Below are positions 11,184-23,246 of a stretch of DNA of 64,000 bases, one piece after another. The number at the start of each line of letters is the position of its first letter. Position 1 is the first letter of the stretch. This DNA comes from Ophiostoma sp. CBS 140.51 (taxonomy: Eukaryota; Ascomycota; Sordariomycetes; Ophiostomatales; Ophiostomataceae). The notes beneath the pieces are model-generated. The model had not been told where the DNA came from and made no database searches. It saw only the letters and a program-made list of their open reading frames with translations. The stretch spans positions 1 through 64,000 of the forward strand of contig JANSLP010000042.1 in assembly GCA_029298735.1 (NCBI GenBank), read 5' to 3'. A program made the position numbers and the translations under genes.

Positions 11184-11997
11184 ATGTATGCAACTACGGC
11201 GCCGATCCCGCCGCCTAAGCCGGGCAGCCACGATGCCAGCCGGCGGAGCACCCCAGCTACGACACAATCTCCACGCCAGCCACCATTGCCTGCGACACCG
11301 ACGAGCCTGCCCGAAGCTGCCGCTTATACACAAGCCCCGACGCCTCCGAGTATCGCAGACCCGGGAGACACATGGCTGCCAAAGGCGCTACAGGATAAAT
11401 CGTGCGCGCCCGCTATGCCTGCCGCCAGGGCCTTCCCTCCTCGTGGTCATAAGCCTCTTTTACTGACGCCGGCCATTATTGCGCCTTTGCTATAGGAAAC
11501 AAGATCTTGCCGATGTTCTTGCTTCACCAGAGCTTCTCTCCGCGCTGACGCATTCTGCCTCTACCATCCACCCCTCACTGTCGGCCTCCTACGGAACATT
11601 GCAAAGCGCCTTGGACGAGAACAGTGAGCTTGCCAAGCATCTGCAGGAGCTTGAGGCACGCCTGGCACACCAGCGGTCGGCAATACAAGCACAACTACTC
11701 GGCGCGCATGCGCTGGAGCGTTCGTGGCGAGCCAAGCAGGCGGCCATGGATGCGGCACTGACACCGTTTGCTCCGGCAAGCCTCTACCAGCAGCTAGCAG
11801 CAGGCGTCAACGAACAGGAGCAAGTTTGCCAGGCACTCGAGGAGAGCTTTCTCGAGGGCGAAGGTGACGGAGGTCTTGCCAGCGAGCGCGAGGCCTCGGA
11901 ATGGGTGCGCCGGTATCGTGATGCTCGCAAACTTTATTACCTTCGCCAGGAACGCAAAGAACGGTGGGACGAAGGCCGCGTCGGCGGTTGGCGGTAG
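11184..11997 (+). CDS. VPS37: ESCRT-I subunit Vps37 (Mod(r) domain), 2 exons
   Basis: Subunit of ESCRT-I, which sorts ubiquitinated membrane cargo into multivesicular endosomes with Vps23 and Vps28. Exons 11184-11401 and 11496-11997 give 720 nt (239 residues). The first ~70 residues are Pro/Thr/Ser-rich and disordered (APIPPPKPGSHD). The C-terminal Mod(r) domain is mostly coiled coil: KQDLADVLASPELLSALTHS, then a long helix with ENSELAKHLQELEARLAHQR, then EWVRRYRDARKLYYLRQERK near the end. The VRRYRxxRxxYHxRxxxxERW-like terminus is the usual Vps37 signature (here LYYLRQERKERW). The start is the ATG at 11184; an in-frame TTG lies just upstream. Confidence 0.88.
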
Positions 11998-13789
11998 AGG
12001 CAGCAAGCAACACCGGCTGTTGATACCGGGTTGGCCATCCTCTGTCGCCATTTTCGGTCGGGGGCAGCGTAGCACAGCAATAAGCATTACGTCGCTAGGA
12101 CACTGAGAATGGGAAACCATACTCGAGTCATCAAAAGCAGTGTGTACGACTAGCTGTGGTCGTTGCCACTCTCAACACGCATCAATACCGACCAAGCCGA
12201 ATGCCTCATGTCTCCTGGATGCCAGGGTGCTCATGGCGCAGGACACACCGGAAAATCAACACAAAAAGCCTGCCCATTTCCCAGTGGTTTACATCCGCGT
12301 CCACGCTCTGCCATCCCAGACACCCGCAACCTTGGTTTCAAAAATGGCAGTGCTGACACATGGGCACGTTAAACAAAGAGAAAAACGCTTGACCCCCACA
12401 CAGTCATGACCGACAGGGCCGAGCGATCAACCGACACGGGCACACCCTCGCGAAAAGGTGCGTGGGGTGTCTCGGCGAGTTAGCCAAACGGGCCTTTTTT
12501 TGTTTGCGGAACGGCCCAGTCTGTCGGAGAACTGTGAGAGAGACTGCTAGGGAGACTGCCAAAGATAAGGGAGCTGGGCCAGAGTGGATGCTGTCAAGCT
12601 GTGACGAAAAGGGGCCCGGCGAGATCCTCAAGAGTCAAGACTCACCACACCGTCGGCGTATTCCAAGGCTCCCGCTTTCCATCAGAGGCGACAGCAGGCC
12701 TCTCTCTTACGTTGTTATATTGCAAACTACGATATGTGGAACTAACGGGTCTATTCGCGATGCCAACAGCGCTTGGCCGATACTTTCAACGAGAATTGAT
12801 ACGCCGTACACCGTGCCTGCACGTCGGTGACATGATTGTGTGCGAATGCATTTAAGCCGACTCCTAAAACAGCTGGAACGTGGTTCCATACACATATTAC
12901 AACATAAAATGCTGGCCTTTTCTCTCTCTCTCTTTTTTTTTAACAGTGTCAGCCGCAGTCTGTCGGAGCAAGCGGGCCGACTCAAACAGCGCCAGATACT
13001 GGGCATTTTTGCCCCCGACAAATAGTGTAGCCAGTCTGGTGGACTCTCGGCCTAACTTTGGGTGGAACTCCGAGCAGATCCACAGTCTCTCCAAAAATAT
13101 CCCTACATCAATACGTCACACGTTGCGGACCGTTGTGTATTTAGGGGCGGCTCTCAAGGTGGACTTCAAGCAAACCCACCTCCTGGACAGAAGACAAACC
13201 ACGAGGTTCAAAGGCGAGACTTCGGCGCGAGCTAAGACGTTGTGTTTTGTGGAATCAGACGTAAGGGGGCGTGCATATGTTCCTCCTTTATCTCCATTCG
13301 TTGTTATGAATTCTGTAGTCACGGTTGGGGAGGAGGAAGAAAATACGAGTGCACAGACGATGTCGGTGTTGACTGTATTCATAGGTACGTTGGTTTATTG
13401 TTTTATGTTTTCATCGTTTTATTGTTGAGTTATTGGCTTATTTGTTTGGTCATTTGGTCGCTCGGTTTTCATTGATTTCTCTGATGTTTCAATGGCGAGG
13501 GAAAGGATAAGCGTGTATTGTCGATATAGAACAGGGGTGTTCCAGTAAAACAAAATATCATGTAGATCAAGGAGACAGAATATACCCCATATACGAGGGG
13601 GGCCATTGAAAGTAGAGTTCCAAAAGACGAAAGACGAAAGACGGAAACACACAACTAAAATTAAGAGTGAGAGATCGCAAGCACCAATATTCTACCAATT
13701 CCAGAATAGATACTGCCGAAGCTAAGACGCTGTATCTCACACAGATATAGCAAGTCACATTCTTTTTCTCATGAACTACATCCAGCACT
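11998..13789. other. Intergenic region, no gene supported
   Basis: A convergent gap of 1.8 kb between VPS37 and the 13.8 kb gene. Open frames occur on both strands, the longest 182 codons at 12880-13428 beginning at a GTG. None has a good ATG context, family resemblance or splice pattern that I can defend. It contains a pyrimidine run near 12920-12945. It probably includes both 3' UTRs. Confidence 0.5.
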
Positions 13790-15124
13790 TCATAAAAGGC
13801 TGAAGGGGCTCCGGGGCATCTCAGGGCTCCGGGGGCTCAGTGGCAGGGCAAACAGCTCGTCTTCGGCGTCGGCGTCAACGCTATTATCGTCGACACGTGC
13901 GTTGTTGTTCACTGCCTGACTGTCGCTTATGACGGCGTCGAGTGAGTTGTGGACACCGTTGTGCGATTCGATGGAGGTGCGGAGACCAAGACGGGTGCCA
14001 ACGGATACTGGTTCGTCGAGGGCCCTTGTTGATTGTGTGCCAACCGTTGCGCAAGTGCTCGAGGCCGCCGTTTTGACTATTGGCAAGAAAAGGGAACAGT
14101 CGTCAGAACTTTGGACTCAAGAATAAACGGCACCAACCACATACGAGCCTCCAGAAAATCAAAACACGTGGGGTGGTTGAAAACCAAACTCACCTTGCAG
14201 CGCTGCTGCCAGTTCAGCAGGCGACGTTGCTAGCCGCAGGCCCTTGAGCTTTTCGCCGAGCTTTCCGCCTATCGGTGATCGTGGCATGGCAGCGCGGGAA
14301 GCGGTGGGACTCGCAGGGCTCGACATATATGGTGGGCTCGTCCTGAGACCGCTGGGTTCTCCGATACCAAAGTGGTCCGACACCCAGTCGTGCTCTTGAA
14401 GGGCGATCTGTAGCCCAATGCTCTCACTGTTGGCCTTCATCTCGGCCTCGATTTCGGCTTCAAGGCCGGCCAGTCTGTGTTTAGCCCACAGAGTGTGCAG
14501 TACGCCCCGGCCACCGGCCCGGCCTGCGTCTGATCCGAGACTGGTCGGGTAGATGGCTGGCATAGGTTTTGTCCAGAGATCTGTGGCCTCACTCTCTTTC
14601 CCACTGCCCACACAGACTCTACTGCCACGTGTGATTCTCACAAGAGGGGGGACGGTGGTGCCAGGAGGTAGCAAGAAGTACGTCCGCCTCGCCGTACTGG
14701 CCAAGCTGGCAGCATTATCACTAGCCGCGAGCACATTGTGGTTGTCCTTCCCTTCCCATATGACCATCCAGTCGTTCTCGGGCGTAGTCTCAAAATCCTG
14801 TCGAGTATTGTCACCAGTTGGTTTTCCGGGGATATCACGGGCCCCGAGTGTCGTGCTGTACCCCGAGTCATCCCATTCCACCATGAGCACCTTGGTGCCC
14901 TCATTACCCTTGTCGGGCTCGAATTCGAAGCGTGATAGAACGAGAGAAGACGAAGGAGACGCGGGCGTGTTAACAACAATGTCCACACTACCGTTATCTT
15001 TGCTAGCATGGTCGAGACCTTGTATCGCTTTAGCACGACCACCGCCCGGCTGTAGCTGGGCCATGTTTGTCTCGTCCTCGGGCGTGGGTGGGAGGACGGG
15101 AACAGGGGCGGCCGGCCTTGACAT
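13790..15124 (-). CDS. Conserved fungal protein of unknown function, 5' end uncertain
   Basis: Conservative model 14194-15124 plus 13790-14076: 1218 nt, 405 residues from MSRPAAPVPVLPPTPEDE. The central part has a beta-rich look with FEFEPDKGNEGTKVLMVEWD, ENDWMVIWEGKDN and YFLLPPGTTVPPLVRITR. A helical segment follows (LHTLWAKHRLAGLEAEIEAE), then QEHDWVSDHFGIGEP, and then a Ser/Pro-rich tail. I recall similar uncharacterised proteins in Sordariomycetes but know no function. No signal peptide or membrane segment is visible. The true N-terminus is probably further upstream: minus-strand frames continue open past 15124, and a protein-like block lies at 15235-15419 (see separate entry). Exon 2 begins after CCAATAG at 14077-14083. 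Confidence 0.72.
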
Positions 15125-15234
15125 GACGACGGCAGATGGAGTGTGTGTAGAGTGTATCGTTAGAATGGTTGGCACATACAGCGAGTGGTCGACGAGCCGT
15201 GTTGGAGATCTTCGTTTCTTGATCTGACGGTTAC

Positions 15235-15419
15235 CTGAACGAGAACGATCCGGCCGGCTGGATCAAGGTTGACCTCGAATGGACGCAGGATAAGGTGAGG
15301 TGGCCAGGAAAGCAAGGTCAGTTGGGAAGGTGTGCGGTAAGCACGGTCTGTCACTAAAGCCTTGGGAAGTGTCGCAACAAGTAAAGAATGCTCGGCAAGG
15401 CACTGAACAGTGAAGCGGG
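15235..15419 (-). CDS. Candidate upstream exon of the 13.8-15.1 kb gene
   Basis: On the minus strand this open segment has no ATG but reads like a conserved protein: RFTVQCLAEHSLLVATLPK, then LLSWPPHLILRPFEVNLDP and GRIVLVQ. It is preceded by a possible acceptor (CCATAG at about 15420-15425) and followed by a GTAACC donor-like site. It therefore looks like an internal or N-terminal exon of the gene ending at 13790. I could not find a unique first exon or a phase-consistent junction to the downstream exon, so the boundaries are provisional. The alternative is chance open frame in a 5' leader. Confidence 0.42.
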
Positions 15420-17570
15420 CTATGGCATATGATAAAGTTCCAGGGCGTTGTAGTCGTTTGGATGGTATGTATCCGGAGAACAGCGAGAAGGAAACAATGG
15501 GGGATTAGCATCAATGAAGGAGGAGCTGTGCAATTACAATCTCCACGGCCGTAAGTCCTCAAATAACAGGAGGAGCACAGGTGGCAGATAAGGCTGCACA
15601 ACACAGAACCGGAGGATAGTTGAAAGTGCGGCAGAAGCAAACACTGAACGATGCAGTTGTAAACAAAGTAGAAAAAAAAGAAATAACTAAAAACGACATG
15701 AAAAAGGTCTAAAAAAGCCCAAAAATGAAGTAGAGAAGTAGAGAGACAGAGACAAAAATCGGCCAGGGCAAAAACGAGCCGAGACTTTGGCTGTGAATTC
15801 CCGAGAAACTGCGGCAGAATCAAGTGAAGCAGGGCAGTAGATGCGAATATCCCACAAGGCTGTGATGGTAAGGCAGGGGCTTGCAAACGGAACTGGTATA
15901 TCGGCTATTTTCTGTGATCATTTTTTTCTGGGCGTTTTCTGGGTGTTGTCCGGGTGTCTGGCTATAATAAAAAGCGGGATACCCCTCAACAGCACACTGT
16001 AGCCAGGAGCCGGAAAGATGCCACCAACAGGCAAGGGTTAAAGGCAGAATAAAGAAAGGCAAAACAGGTGGATGAGGGAAAGGATCTTGATAAAGCCAAG
16101 AAGACCGCCGGACCCGAGAATGAGAGGCAGGTAAGAGGAAGTGCTGAAGGAGGGGCAATGCGATGACTAGATCACGAGATGTCGCATGTGCTCAGTGCTC
16201 ATCAACGGGACGTTCGTCGCTCGTCAGCCGTCAAGGTTGTCTTCGGATGAGGAGTTGAAATAAAGACGGCAGAACGGCGTCGTAGGAAGAAACTGTCATG
16301 AAGCAGAAAAATGGAAAAAGAAAAGAAGTCCTAGGCCGCACGCTGGCACATCCAAGAGCGAATCGTGTTCATCGACGACTGTGTTCCGACGTTGCTACTG
16401 ACCCCGTATCTACTTATCTCTGCCGAGTGTTGATGTCTAAAAATAGAACAACGTTTGGAAAGAGGCATAACGCTGGTTGGGCAGTTCGTTTTGAGGCGAG
16501 GGCGGAAACACTGTATAGGAACGGGGAGGATGAAGACACGATGGGATGAAAGGGGGAAGAAATGTCGTGCAACGCGGGCCGCGTGCGGAGTCAACGGCCG
16601 GCGAGTGTGCGGAGGGTGGGGCAAGAAGACGGAGGCAGGATCACGCCTTCCGGCGCTGCAAAACAGCGGTGGAGATATTTATCAAACTGCTTGTGCCTAT
16701 CACGAATCGTGCGGAGCACCGTATGTGAGCATACAGCGGGACGCCTTAACACTGCTATCAAACACGCTGTTGGTTTTTGCACACCACTGGACTCCGTACT
16801 TTGTTTTGTTCCTCCGTATAAGAGAAGTGTGGGTGCCACGAAGAAAATACCGTGGTAAAAGGGTCTCGATAATATCACGTGATTACAAAACGTCACAACA
16901 TGAGTTGCTGCTTCTGACGTCGCCAGCGTCTCAGCATGCAGAACAAGCCCGACCCCACACCTGCCACGTTCTCCTGTGAGACTGTGTACTCTGGATGTGG
17001 ATGCCGTCCTCCGTTCATACTACTCTGTACTGTGTTTGTTCTTGGGACGCAACTTTGCCCATGGAAAAGCCGCCTATCAGGAAGGTGCAAGACGAACAGT
17101 TCCCCCCAGTTTTTGAGTTTGTGCCCTGTGGCCTGCGCTTTCCTCCTCATGAGCACCCACACCCCCTTGTTGCGCGTCGAGGCAAGCGCCCCCAGAAGGA
17201 GAGACTGGGGCAGGGGGCTAGTCTTTATCAGGCAAAGGCGCCGCGATCCTGGCATTTTCTCCATGCCTGTGCAGCGGCGGAAGTGCCTGTTTTGTCAATA
17301 ACTGGCGAATGTCAGCATGGGAATGTCAGCCCGAATGGTTTTAAGGGTAAAATGAGGGTATCGATACGGAAAAAAAGCAACATTTTCTGCTCCGTGGAAG
17401 GTCCTGGCACATGCAGACGGCAATGACGCCTGGATCGCATCAAATATCCTTCTGTTGCCTTTTGCAGCGAAAAGTTTGAATGAAGAGATGGTTGACAGAT
17501 TCGTATGTATTTCGTATGAAGCAAAAGAGAATACCTTTACGGAGTACACACATCCATATCCACAACGGCA

Positions 17571-17608
17571 AGGCTCTCTGGCTCTGTGGCTCTCTGGCTC
17601 TCTCGGCC
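17571..17608. repeat. Imperfect CTCTCTGG/CTCTGTGG tandem repeat
   Basis: Four to five consecutive variants of GGCTCTCT and GGCTCTGT are visible on the plus strand. It is a short low-complexity tract within the gene-poor block. Confidence 0.6.
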
Positions 17609-19836
17609 CTCGTCTCAAAGGGGCCGGGCAACTGTGGTGGTTGAACAATGCATACAGTACGATGTACCTGCATGCCCTCAAGAAATACACCGGGCCATTC
17701 CTTGCTCATGATATGCGACAATGCGACATTCCAAACGCAATCTACAAGAATCTGTCGGCATACGACGTCTCGGCCATATATTGTTGTGGAAGCATCACAA
17801 TCACCGGAGCCTGTACGACTATTTGTGGCTGTCGCCCGGGTCTATTTGAGTGGCATTGTATGAATATTGCATACAAAGTACAAGACATCGGAAGGGGTAT
17901 CGTTATGATTTGCAGCCAACTTGAAGGATCATATGCGTCCTTGTCTGCCGTTCTCCGCGCGACACGAACGGACACATGCTCACATGCGCGGCGCATCATT
18001 GATCCAAGTACGGAGTAACTTACATATACTGGGTTTCATACGGCCTCTTTGATCGTCGAATTTGAGATGTCCATCTTGGGCGAGGGCACTTGACTGCATC
18101 GACGGTTGTCGTAAAAGGGGGAGGGAAGGGGGCAAGGAAGCAAAGGGAGCGGCCCACTGGGAAAGAAGCTTGCCGTGGACACCCACAAAGAGGCCGACAG
18201 ATCGCTGGCCTGGCCGAAGTCAGAGCCGCCGAGAAAACCGACGCCGACAGCGCACGCCCCAGGGCGAACGGGGCCATTCTCGGGCCAGTTAAGGACCAGT
18301 TCGCACATGACCAGGCTTGCCAGGCTGGCGGAGGATACGTTTCATGGCGCACGGGATCATTGCAGCAGGGCCAGGCGGAGGGCACATACGAAAAAGGCAG
18401 GAGATGACATGTGCGGCAGGAGGATGATGCGCGTCCGATCGCACATTAATTCGTCTATGTACACGAACAAGTACTCCGCAGATACAAGTACACGCACAGA
18501 TACATGCCTGTAATATGCATATCCTCTGCTGAGTCCTCTGCTGAGTACTCCGGAAAATACGAGAGAAGTATGGCCGAGGGCACGACAGTGAGGTGGGTTT
18601 GGTGGACCAGCAAGACCAGCACGTCCAAAAGCTTAGCTGGTCGAAATGAGGACCGACTGTCTGAGACAGGGCGGCGGCTGGCGTAGGCAAAGAAATGAGA
18701 AAAACACCCCCCCAAAACCCCTAAAACCTCCATAACAAACGGGCCAACAACGCAGTATCGAAGGAAGTTGAGGAAATAAACAAAAGGGGAAGAGAACAGG
18801 CCAGAATGCAAATGCAAGGGAGAGAAAAACAGAAACGCGCATTGTGTTGTACTTATTACTGAATGCAGAAGGAGAAACTTTGGGACTTAAGTGTATCTTC
18901 CGACAACATGTGTACATATGTGTATGTGTATTCCGTACTTGTATGGAGTATTCCTTGCACACATTACTGGGCGTGGCTGGCGTGTTTCCCTGGCTTCTGG
19001 ATACACCGGAGAAGGCCCGGTCTCGCCAATATCAAGATCTGCCCGTTGTAAGAGATAACAATAAGTGTACAGCGTATTGCAGAGAGTCACTGAGCATTGT
19101 ATATGTCCTTGTACATACTTTCCTCTTCCCTTTCTAGCTGTACTGATATGTTTATAAAATCACGAGTATGATGACCATATATGTGTACACCACAGTTGTT
19201 CCTGTTTGTGCCCCCACCCCCCGCCAAGAGCCCCAAAACGACATGAGGCAGTCGAGGCAGCGTCTGTCTGCCGCTTGTCATCTGTCGGAGAGGATATCTC
19301 CTCTTCTTTTAGTATCTGTCTTTACTCTCCACCTCCTGCGGGTAAATTGACGGGATCGGTTCGATCTTCATCCCACCGTCTGCCGCTAAGCAAACCAGAT
19401 CGATCACGGCAGCCTATCGGGTGGTCGTGGGCAGCAGTAGCAGGTCGCCAACTGGCTGTCACCACAAGTTACGACGATGTCTTACGAGGCATACTCCTGA
19501 ATCATAGCCAGGTCATGTCGACTATTATTCACACTTCGTAGATGCTGCAGGGCGTGCATGTTCGTACTGTGTTGATATGTCATGACTACGACGCATTCGT
19601 ATCTTACCTGTCATCTTGGAGTGATTGTGGCTCTGTCATTGAGTTTTTAACAAAACCCAATCCCTCTGCGCGTATACGTGCGCATCTGCCGGCCACCAAA
19701 TGATGGACAAAACCAGGCTGGAAGATGCCCGAAGGAAAAAGCCAAGGCCCAAAGCAAACGAAAGAAGAAAGAACGCGGGAAGAAGAGACAGTGGCCCAAT
19801 AATGTATATGCTTTTCGGTATGGCGGCATGATAGAA

Positions 19837-19870
19837 GACCCTAGGAAGGTCCTAGGGAAGGACCTGGGCA
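19837..19870. repeat. Short direct repeat GACCCTAGGAAG-like
   Basis: Three adjacent variants are visible: GACCCTAGGAAG, GTCCTAGGGAAG and GACCTGGGCA. Each of the first two carries a CCTAGG palindrome. Confidence 0.5.
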
Positions 19871-20769
19871 CCTCTGCCCCGAGCCTGCCCGAAATATATG
19901 AGTGTCTTTGGAGCATAGTTCATACAGTCATAACTACACAGTACTGTATATGTATATGTAAGCTTTTCCAGGTATGAAAAATACACGCAAGATGCGGCGG
20001 GCGTTGGATGTGTATATTAAATCTTTGTTTCATCGCGATGTTCATTGCGTGAGCGGCAACAAAATCTTATTGGCTGTAGAGATATCGGCAAGTATCGTGC
20101 AAGGCAGTACACAATTGAAGAAAAAAAAGGAGCACTGGGAAGAAAGTCATCGTGGGTAGGCGAGGATTTGGTCGCTCACGAGTATGCTCACACATCTTGC
20201 TCTTCGCCGTATCTTACGGAAATTTGAATAAAGAGACAAAGACTACGAGATGAGTGATCCTGGTGAATGTCGCATCCATCGGTCACGAACAGAGTATTTT
20301 TTTTGGCCTCTTCTGAGTACTTCGTACTGAGTACACAATAGAAACGGGCCGCAAAACAAATTGCTGCCGGGTGTGGGCCATCAGTGAGCGGCGTGTGTGG
20401 TTGCTTGATACTGCGTTTGTTTGCGAGCCTTGCCTGGTCCAGACCGCCCTCACTCTGTCCTCTCGAGCCTCGACAAGGACGGAACCAGAACAAAGCCAAG
20501 CCAGGAGTCGCCCGTCGCCCGGCGGTTTTGCGGCCGTTCCGGGCAGTTGGACGTGATCGACTGTCGACCACCAGCAGCCATTGGCGCCACTCACAGTCTG
20601 GACAGTGCCAGCGCTGATAGAGCCCATCGGCCCTGTTCTCCAAGCTCTCCGCCGTAATTTGCGAGGCCAATCGGCCCTAGTGAATGCTGTGTGCACGTAG
20701 CGTGGCGCCGACCCCCGAAAAGCTTTTCTTGAAAAGCAAACGCTTCTTGGCTTGGCCCTCCTAAGTAAG

Positions 20770-20796
20770 TTGTTTGTTTGTTTGTTGCTTGTTTGC
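20770..20796. repeat. GTTT microsatellite
   Basis: TGTTTGTTTGTTTGTTG followed by a degenerate CTTGTTTG continuation; simple-sequence repeat. Confidence 0.75.
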
Positions 20797-21780
20797 TGGC
20801 TCGTTTGAGATAGGCGCGGCCGGCCTGATCGGATTGTACCACAGCGTGGCAAAACACAGGCTTTCTCACTCACATGTGTCTGCAGATGGAGGACGGACTG
20901 CGTTGCAATCTTGTCGGGGTTGTGCAGGCAGGTACAGGCAGACTGTCGAGACTGTGTATGCCTGAGATTATCCAGAGAAATTCCAAGATGCGCAGTTGCA
21001 ATAATATCTTGCAAGGCAGGACACTGGCACTCATCTGCATGCTGGCCAGGCCACGTTTCGCGGCGAGGAGTATGCATATGGTGTGGCTGTCTTTGCCTGT
21101 ATCTTGTGCCCTGTTTGCTTAAATGTACTATAAGGTAAAGGCGAGGGCGGAGATCCAAGACCTGGGGAATTTCGTACGATTAATCGATTGTCTGTGTGCG
21201 AAGCTCACACTGTAGGAATGTGCTATAAGTTCGTACTAAGAACCGTGTACTCACAGTGCAGGAAACAGAGTTGTGTCCTCTGTGCGGAGGTCACACACTT
21301 TTTTTTGAGACCTCCGCGCTCTCACGCTCTTTAATTGGTCACGGCTAAATTACGACCTGCGGCCAGAAGATGTGCAACGGTGTTGCAGCAGGTCTCCGCC
21401 GAAGTATTCGCTACCTCTCAGCTTTTCTAGAACTCTCGACCCCTCGGTTTCTCCTGCAGAGGGCGCTCTGATTTTTGCACATAATAATGGCTACGTGCTC
21501 TACATGGGTCTGCTGCCTTTTTTTATTTTGCAGCGAAAGCTGAAGAGTTTTTTTTTTGGCATCGCCAGTCAGACACAGTGGTGGTACCTGGCATCCATTA
21601 TGTACTAGATACATGTCTCCGCCGCCGGCGGTACTTGCAAACAGGGCCGAAAGCTGGCCATTGTTTGAGGGAGGGAAGGAGTGACAAGGGGTGTCCCACG
21701 GAGGGAGCGTCTCCTTTGTAGTGGTACACGAGAAGTCTAGCGCAGTACCTTTTTACTAACCAAAATTAAGCGAAAATAAG

Positions 21781-23246
21781 AGTACTGCACTAGTGGCCCT
21801 TCACTCTCGCATGTACATAGCTTGTGCAGGGGAGGACCCAGAATCTTCGCCTGTGTACATCTGGCCCGACAGGCCTCTCCACTATTACGCCGGCCAAACC
21901 GCCGTAGCCACCCATCCTTTGACTTCCTTCTGCCATTCTTCTCCTTCCCCCATCTTCTGGCCCCCCTTCCCCCCTTTCCCACGTCGCTGTTCCGCACCGC
22001 GATGGGCCCTGGCACACCTATTTGCCAGCTAGTCCAACTAAAATCCGCCTAATCCAAAGCAATCCACCCCCAATCCCGCCGAAGAATCCACCCGGCCCTT
22101 TTCGCACTTTCCTTTCCCTTGTCTTTACGAGCGCCTGCCATTTCGTGCACAACACCCATCATTCTTACTGTATTACTCCGTGCTCCTCCAAGTATTACTG
22201 TGTATCAGCCGCTGAACGCTCCGGCGTACGCCCGTCCTCCAGCACCCACTCCGCCCACAGACACCCACAGAACCCACGTTAAGCAAGTCCCGCACGCCTA
22301 CGCACGATCCAAACAGCGCCTCATCTGCACCCTTTTTTCTCTTGATATTTTCTTTGGGGTTGTGTCTTCCGCTTCGTCCCTTCTTTTGTTATTTCGTATC
22401 CTTTACCTCCAAATTTGGCCTGTGCCCAACACCCCCCCCCCATTATTCATTGCATACATTGCATACAGGGTTTGACAGCGGTCGTTCTTCTTGGTCGTCC
22501 CAGCCGGTTTCTCCTCTTTCGTCCATTTCTGTTCCCCTGCTCCTTCCTGTTCCTGTTCCTGTCTCCTGTTTCTTGCCTCCTGATCTCTCGTTGCCTTTGC
22601 TCTCCCTCTCGACCCTCGCGTCAATTTCTCCCTATTTGCACTCTTTTTCGCTCATTCTCGTACATTCAATATTTCGCCCCGACTCTTCTTGCGGCGAATC
22701 CAAAAGCACAGCACCTCGCACCCACAAAGCCACCTGCTCGCTGCTTCACTCGTTTTCGACCCGACACCGACTTAGCCGATCCGACGATTCTCGAACTGAA
22801 AATACAACGACGTCAACACCGAGAATCGCCATCTTTCTCGCTCCAAAGAACCTCAACTTCCATCTATAGCCATTATCGAGTCTTGTTGTGTATCACCGCC
22901 AGCGTCCTCTTTCTGGACAACCGCTATCTTCATCACGCGACGCCTTGACGACCTTTTAAAACGCAGCAAGTCTTTTCCTCCTGGTCCGATTCGATACTAC
23001 GACGCCACCGTCCGACTCGTCACAACAACCCAATCCATTACGCATCCTCTTTCGCCCTCGTATGATGGCCTTTTTATCATGAACAACCGGATATTTTAAA
23101 CGAGTCGCCCTGCTTACGAGATACCAAGCCCCAGTGGAACGGCCTGGTTGGAGGGGATAGAGGCGCCTTGAGTTTTGACAGCAAAGTCGAGAGCATCATT
23201 GTCGTGTAGATACCAAAGGCCCAGTTCCCTTTCCCATACGCCAACC
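21781..23246 (+). promoter_or_regulatory. Pyrimidine-rich promoter and leader of the F-box gene
   Basis: From about 21,900 to the ATG at 23,247 the plus strand becomes strongly C/T-rich, with runs of CTTCC, CCTTTT and TCTTTC. This is the usual composition of fungal promoters and long 5' UTRs. Several upstream open frames exist (for example 22342-22869 and 22415-22948), but their sequences only reflect the pyrimidine bias. A TACTCCGTG variant of the intergenic 9-mer lies near 22173. Confidence 0.45.

Larger units (their letters stand above)
15420..21780. other. Long gene-poor block
   Basis: More than 6 kb without a coding region I can support on either strand. The longest frame (291 codons, minus, 20283-21158) opens at a non-ATG codon and has no recognisable motif. 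The sequence is not AT-rich, not obviously repeat-derived and shows no transposon protein remnants. It contains two exact TACGGAGTA copies (17538-17546 and 18009-18017), several TACTTCGTAC/TATTCCGTAC relatives, a GTTT microsatellite near 20770 and a tripled 12-bp direct repeat near 19837-19870. It might hold long UTRs, distal regulatory DNA or noncoding transcripts. Confidence 0.5.

Noticed and set aside
12880..13428. 182-codon plus-strand frame between VPS37 and the next gene
   Set aside because: Starts at GTG, contains low-complexity stretches and no recognisable motif; sequence style is unlike the real genes nearby.
15263..16158. Minus-strand frames of 207 and 112 codons upstream of the 13.8 kb gene
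   Set aside because: They look like leader sequence with pyrimidine bias; only the overlapping 15235-15419 block in another frame reads as protein-like.
20283..21158. 291-codon minus-strand open frame in the gene-poor block
   Set aside because: It opens at a non-ATG codon, has irregular composition with no domain, and overlaps other equally long frames. No splice pattern supports it.
22342..22948. Two ~175-codon frames upstream of the F-box gene
   Set aside because: Leader-type composition and mutual overlap in different frames; no family resemblance.
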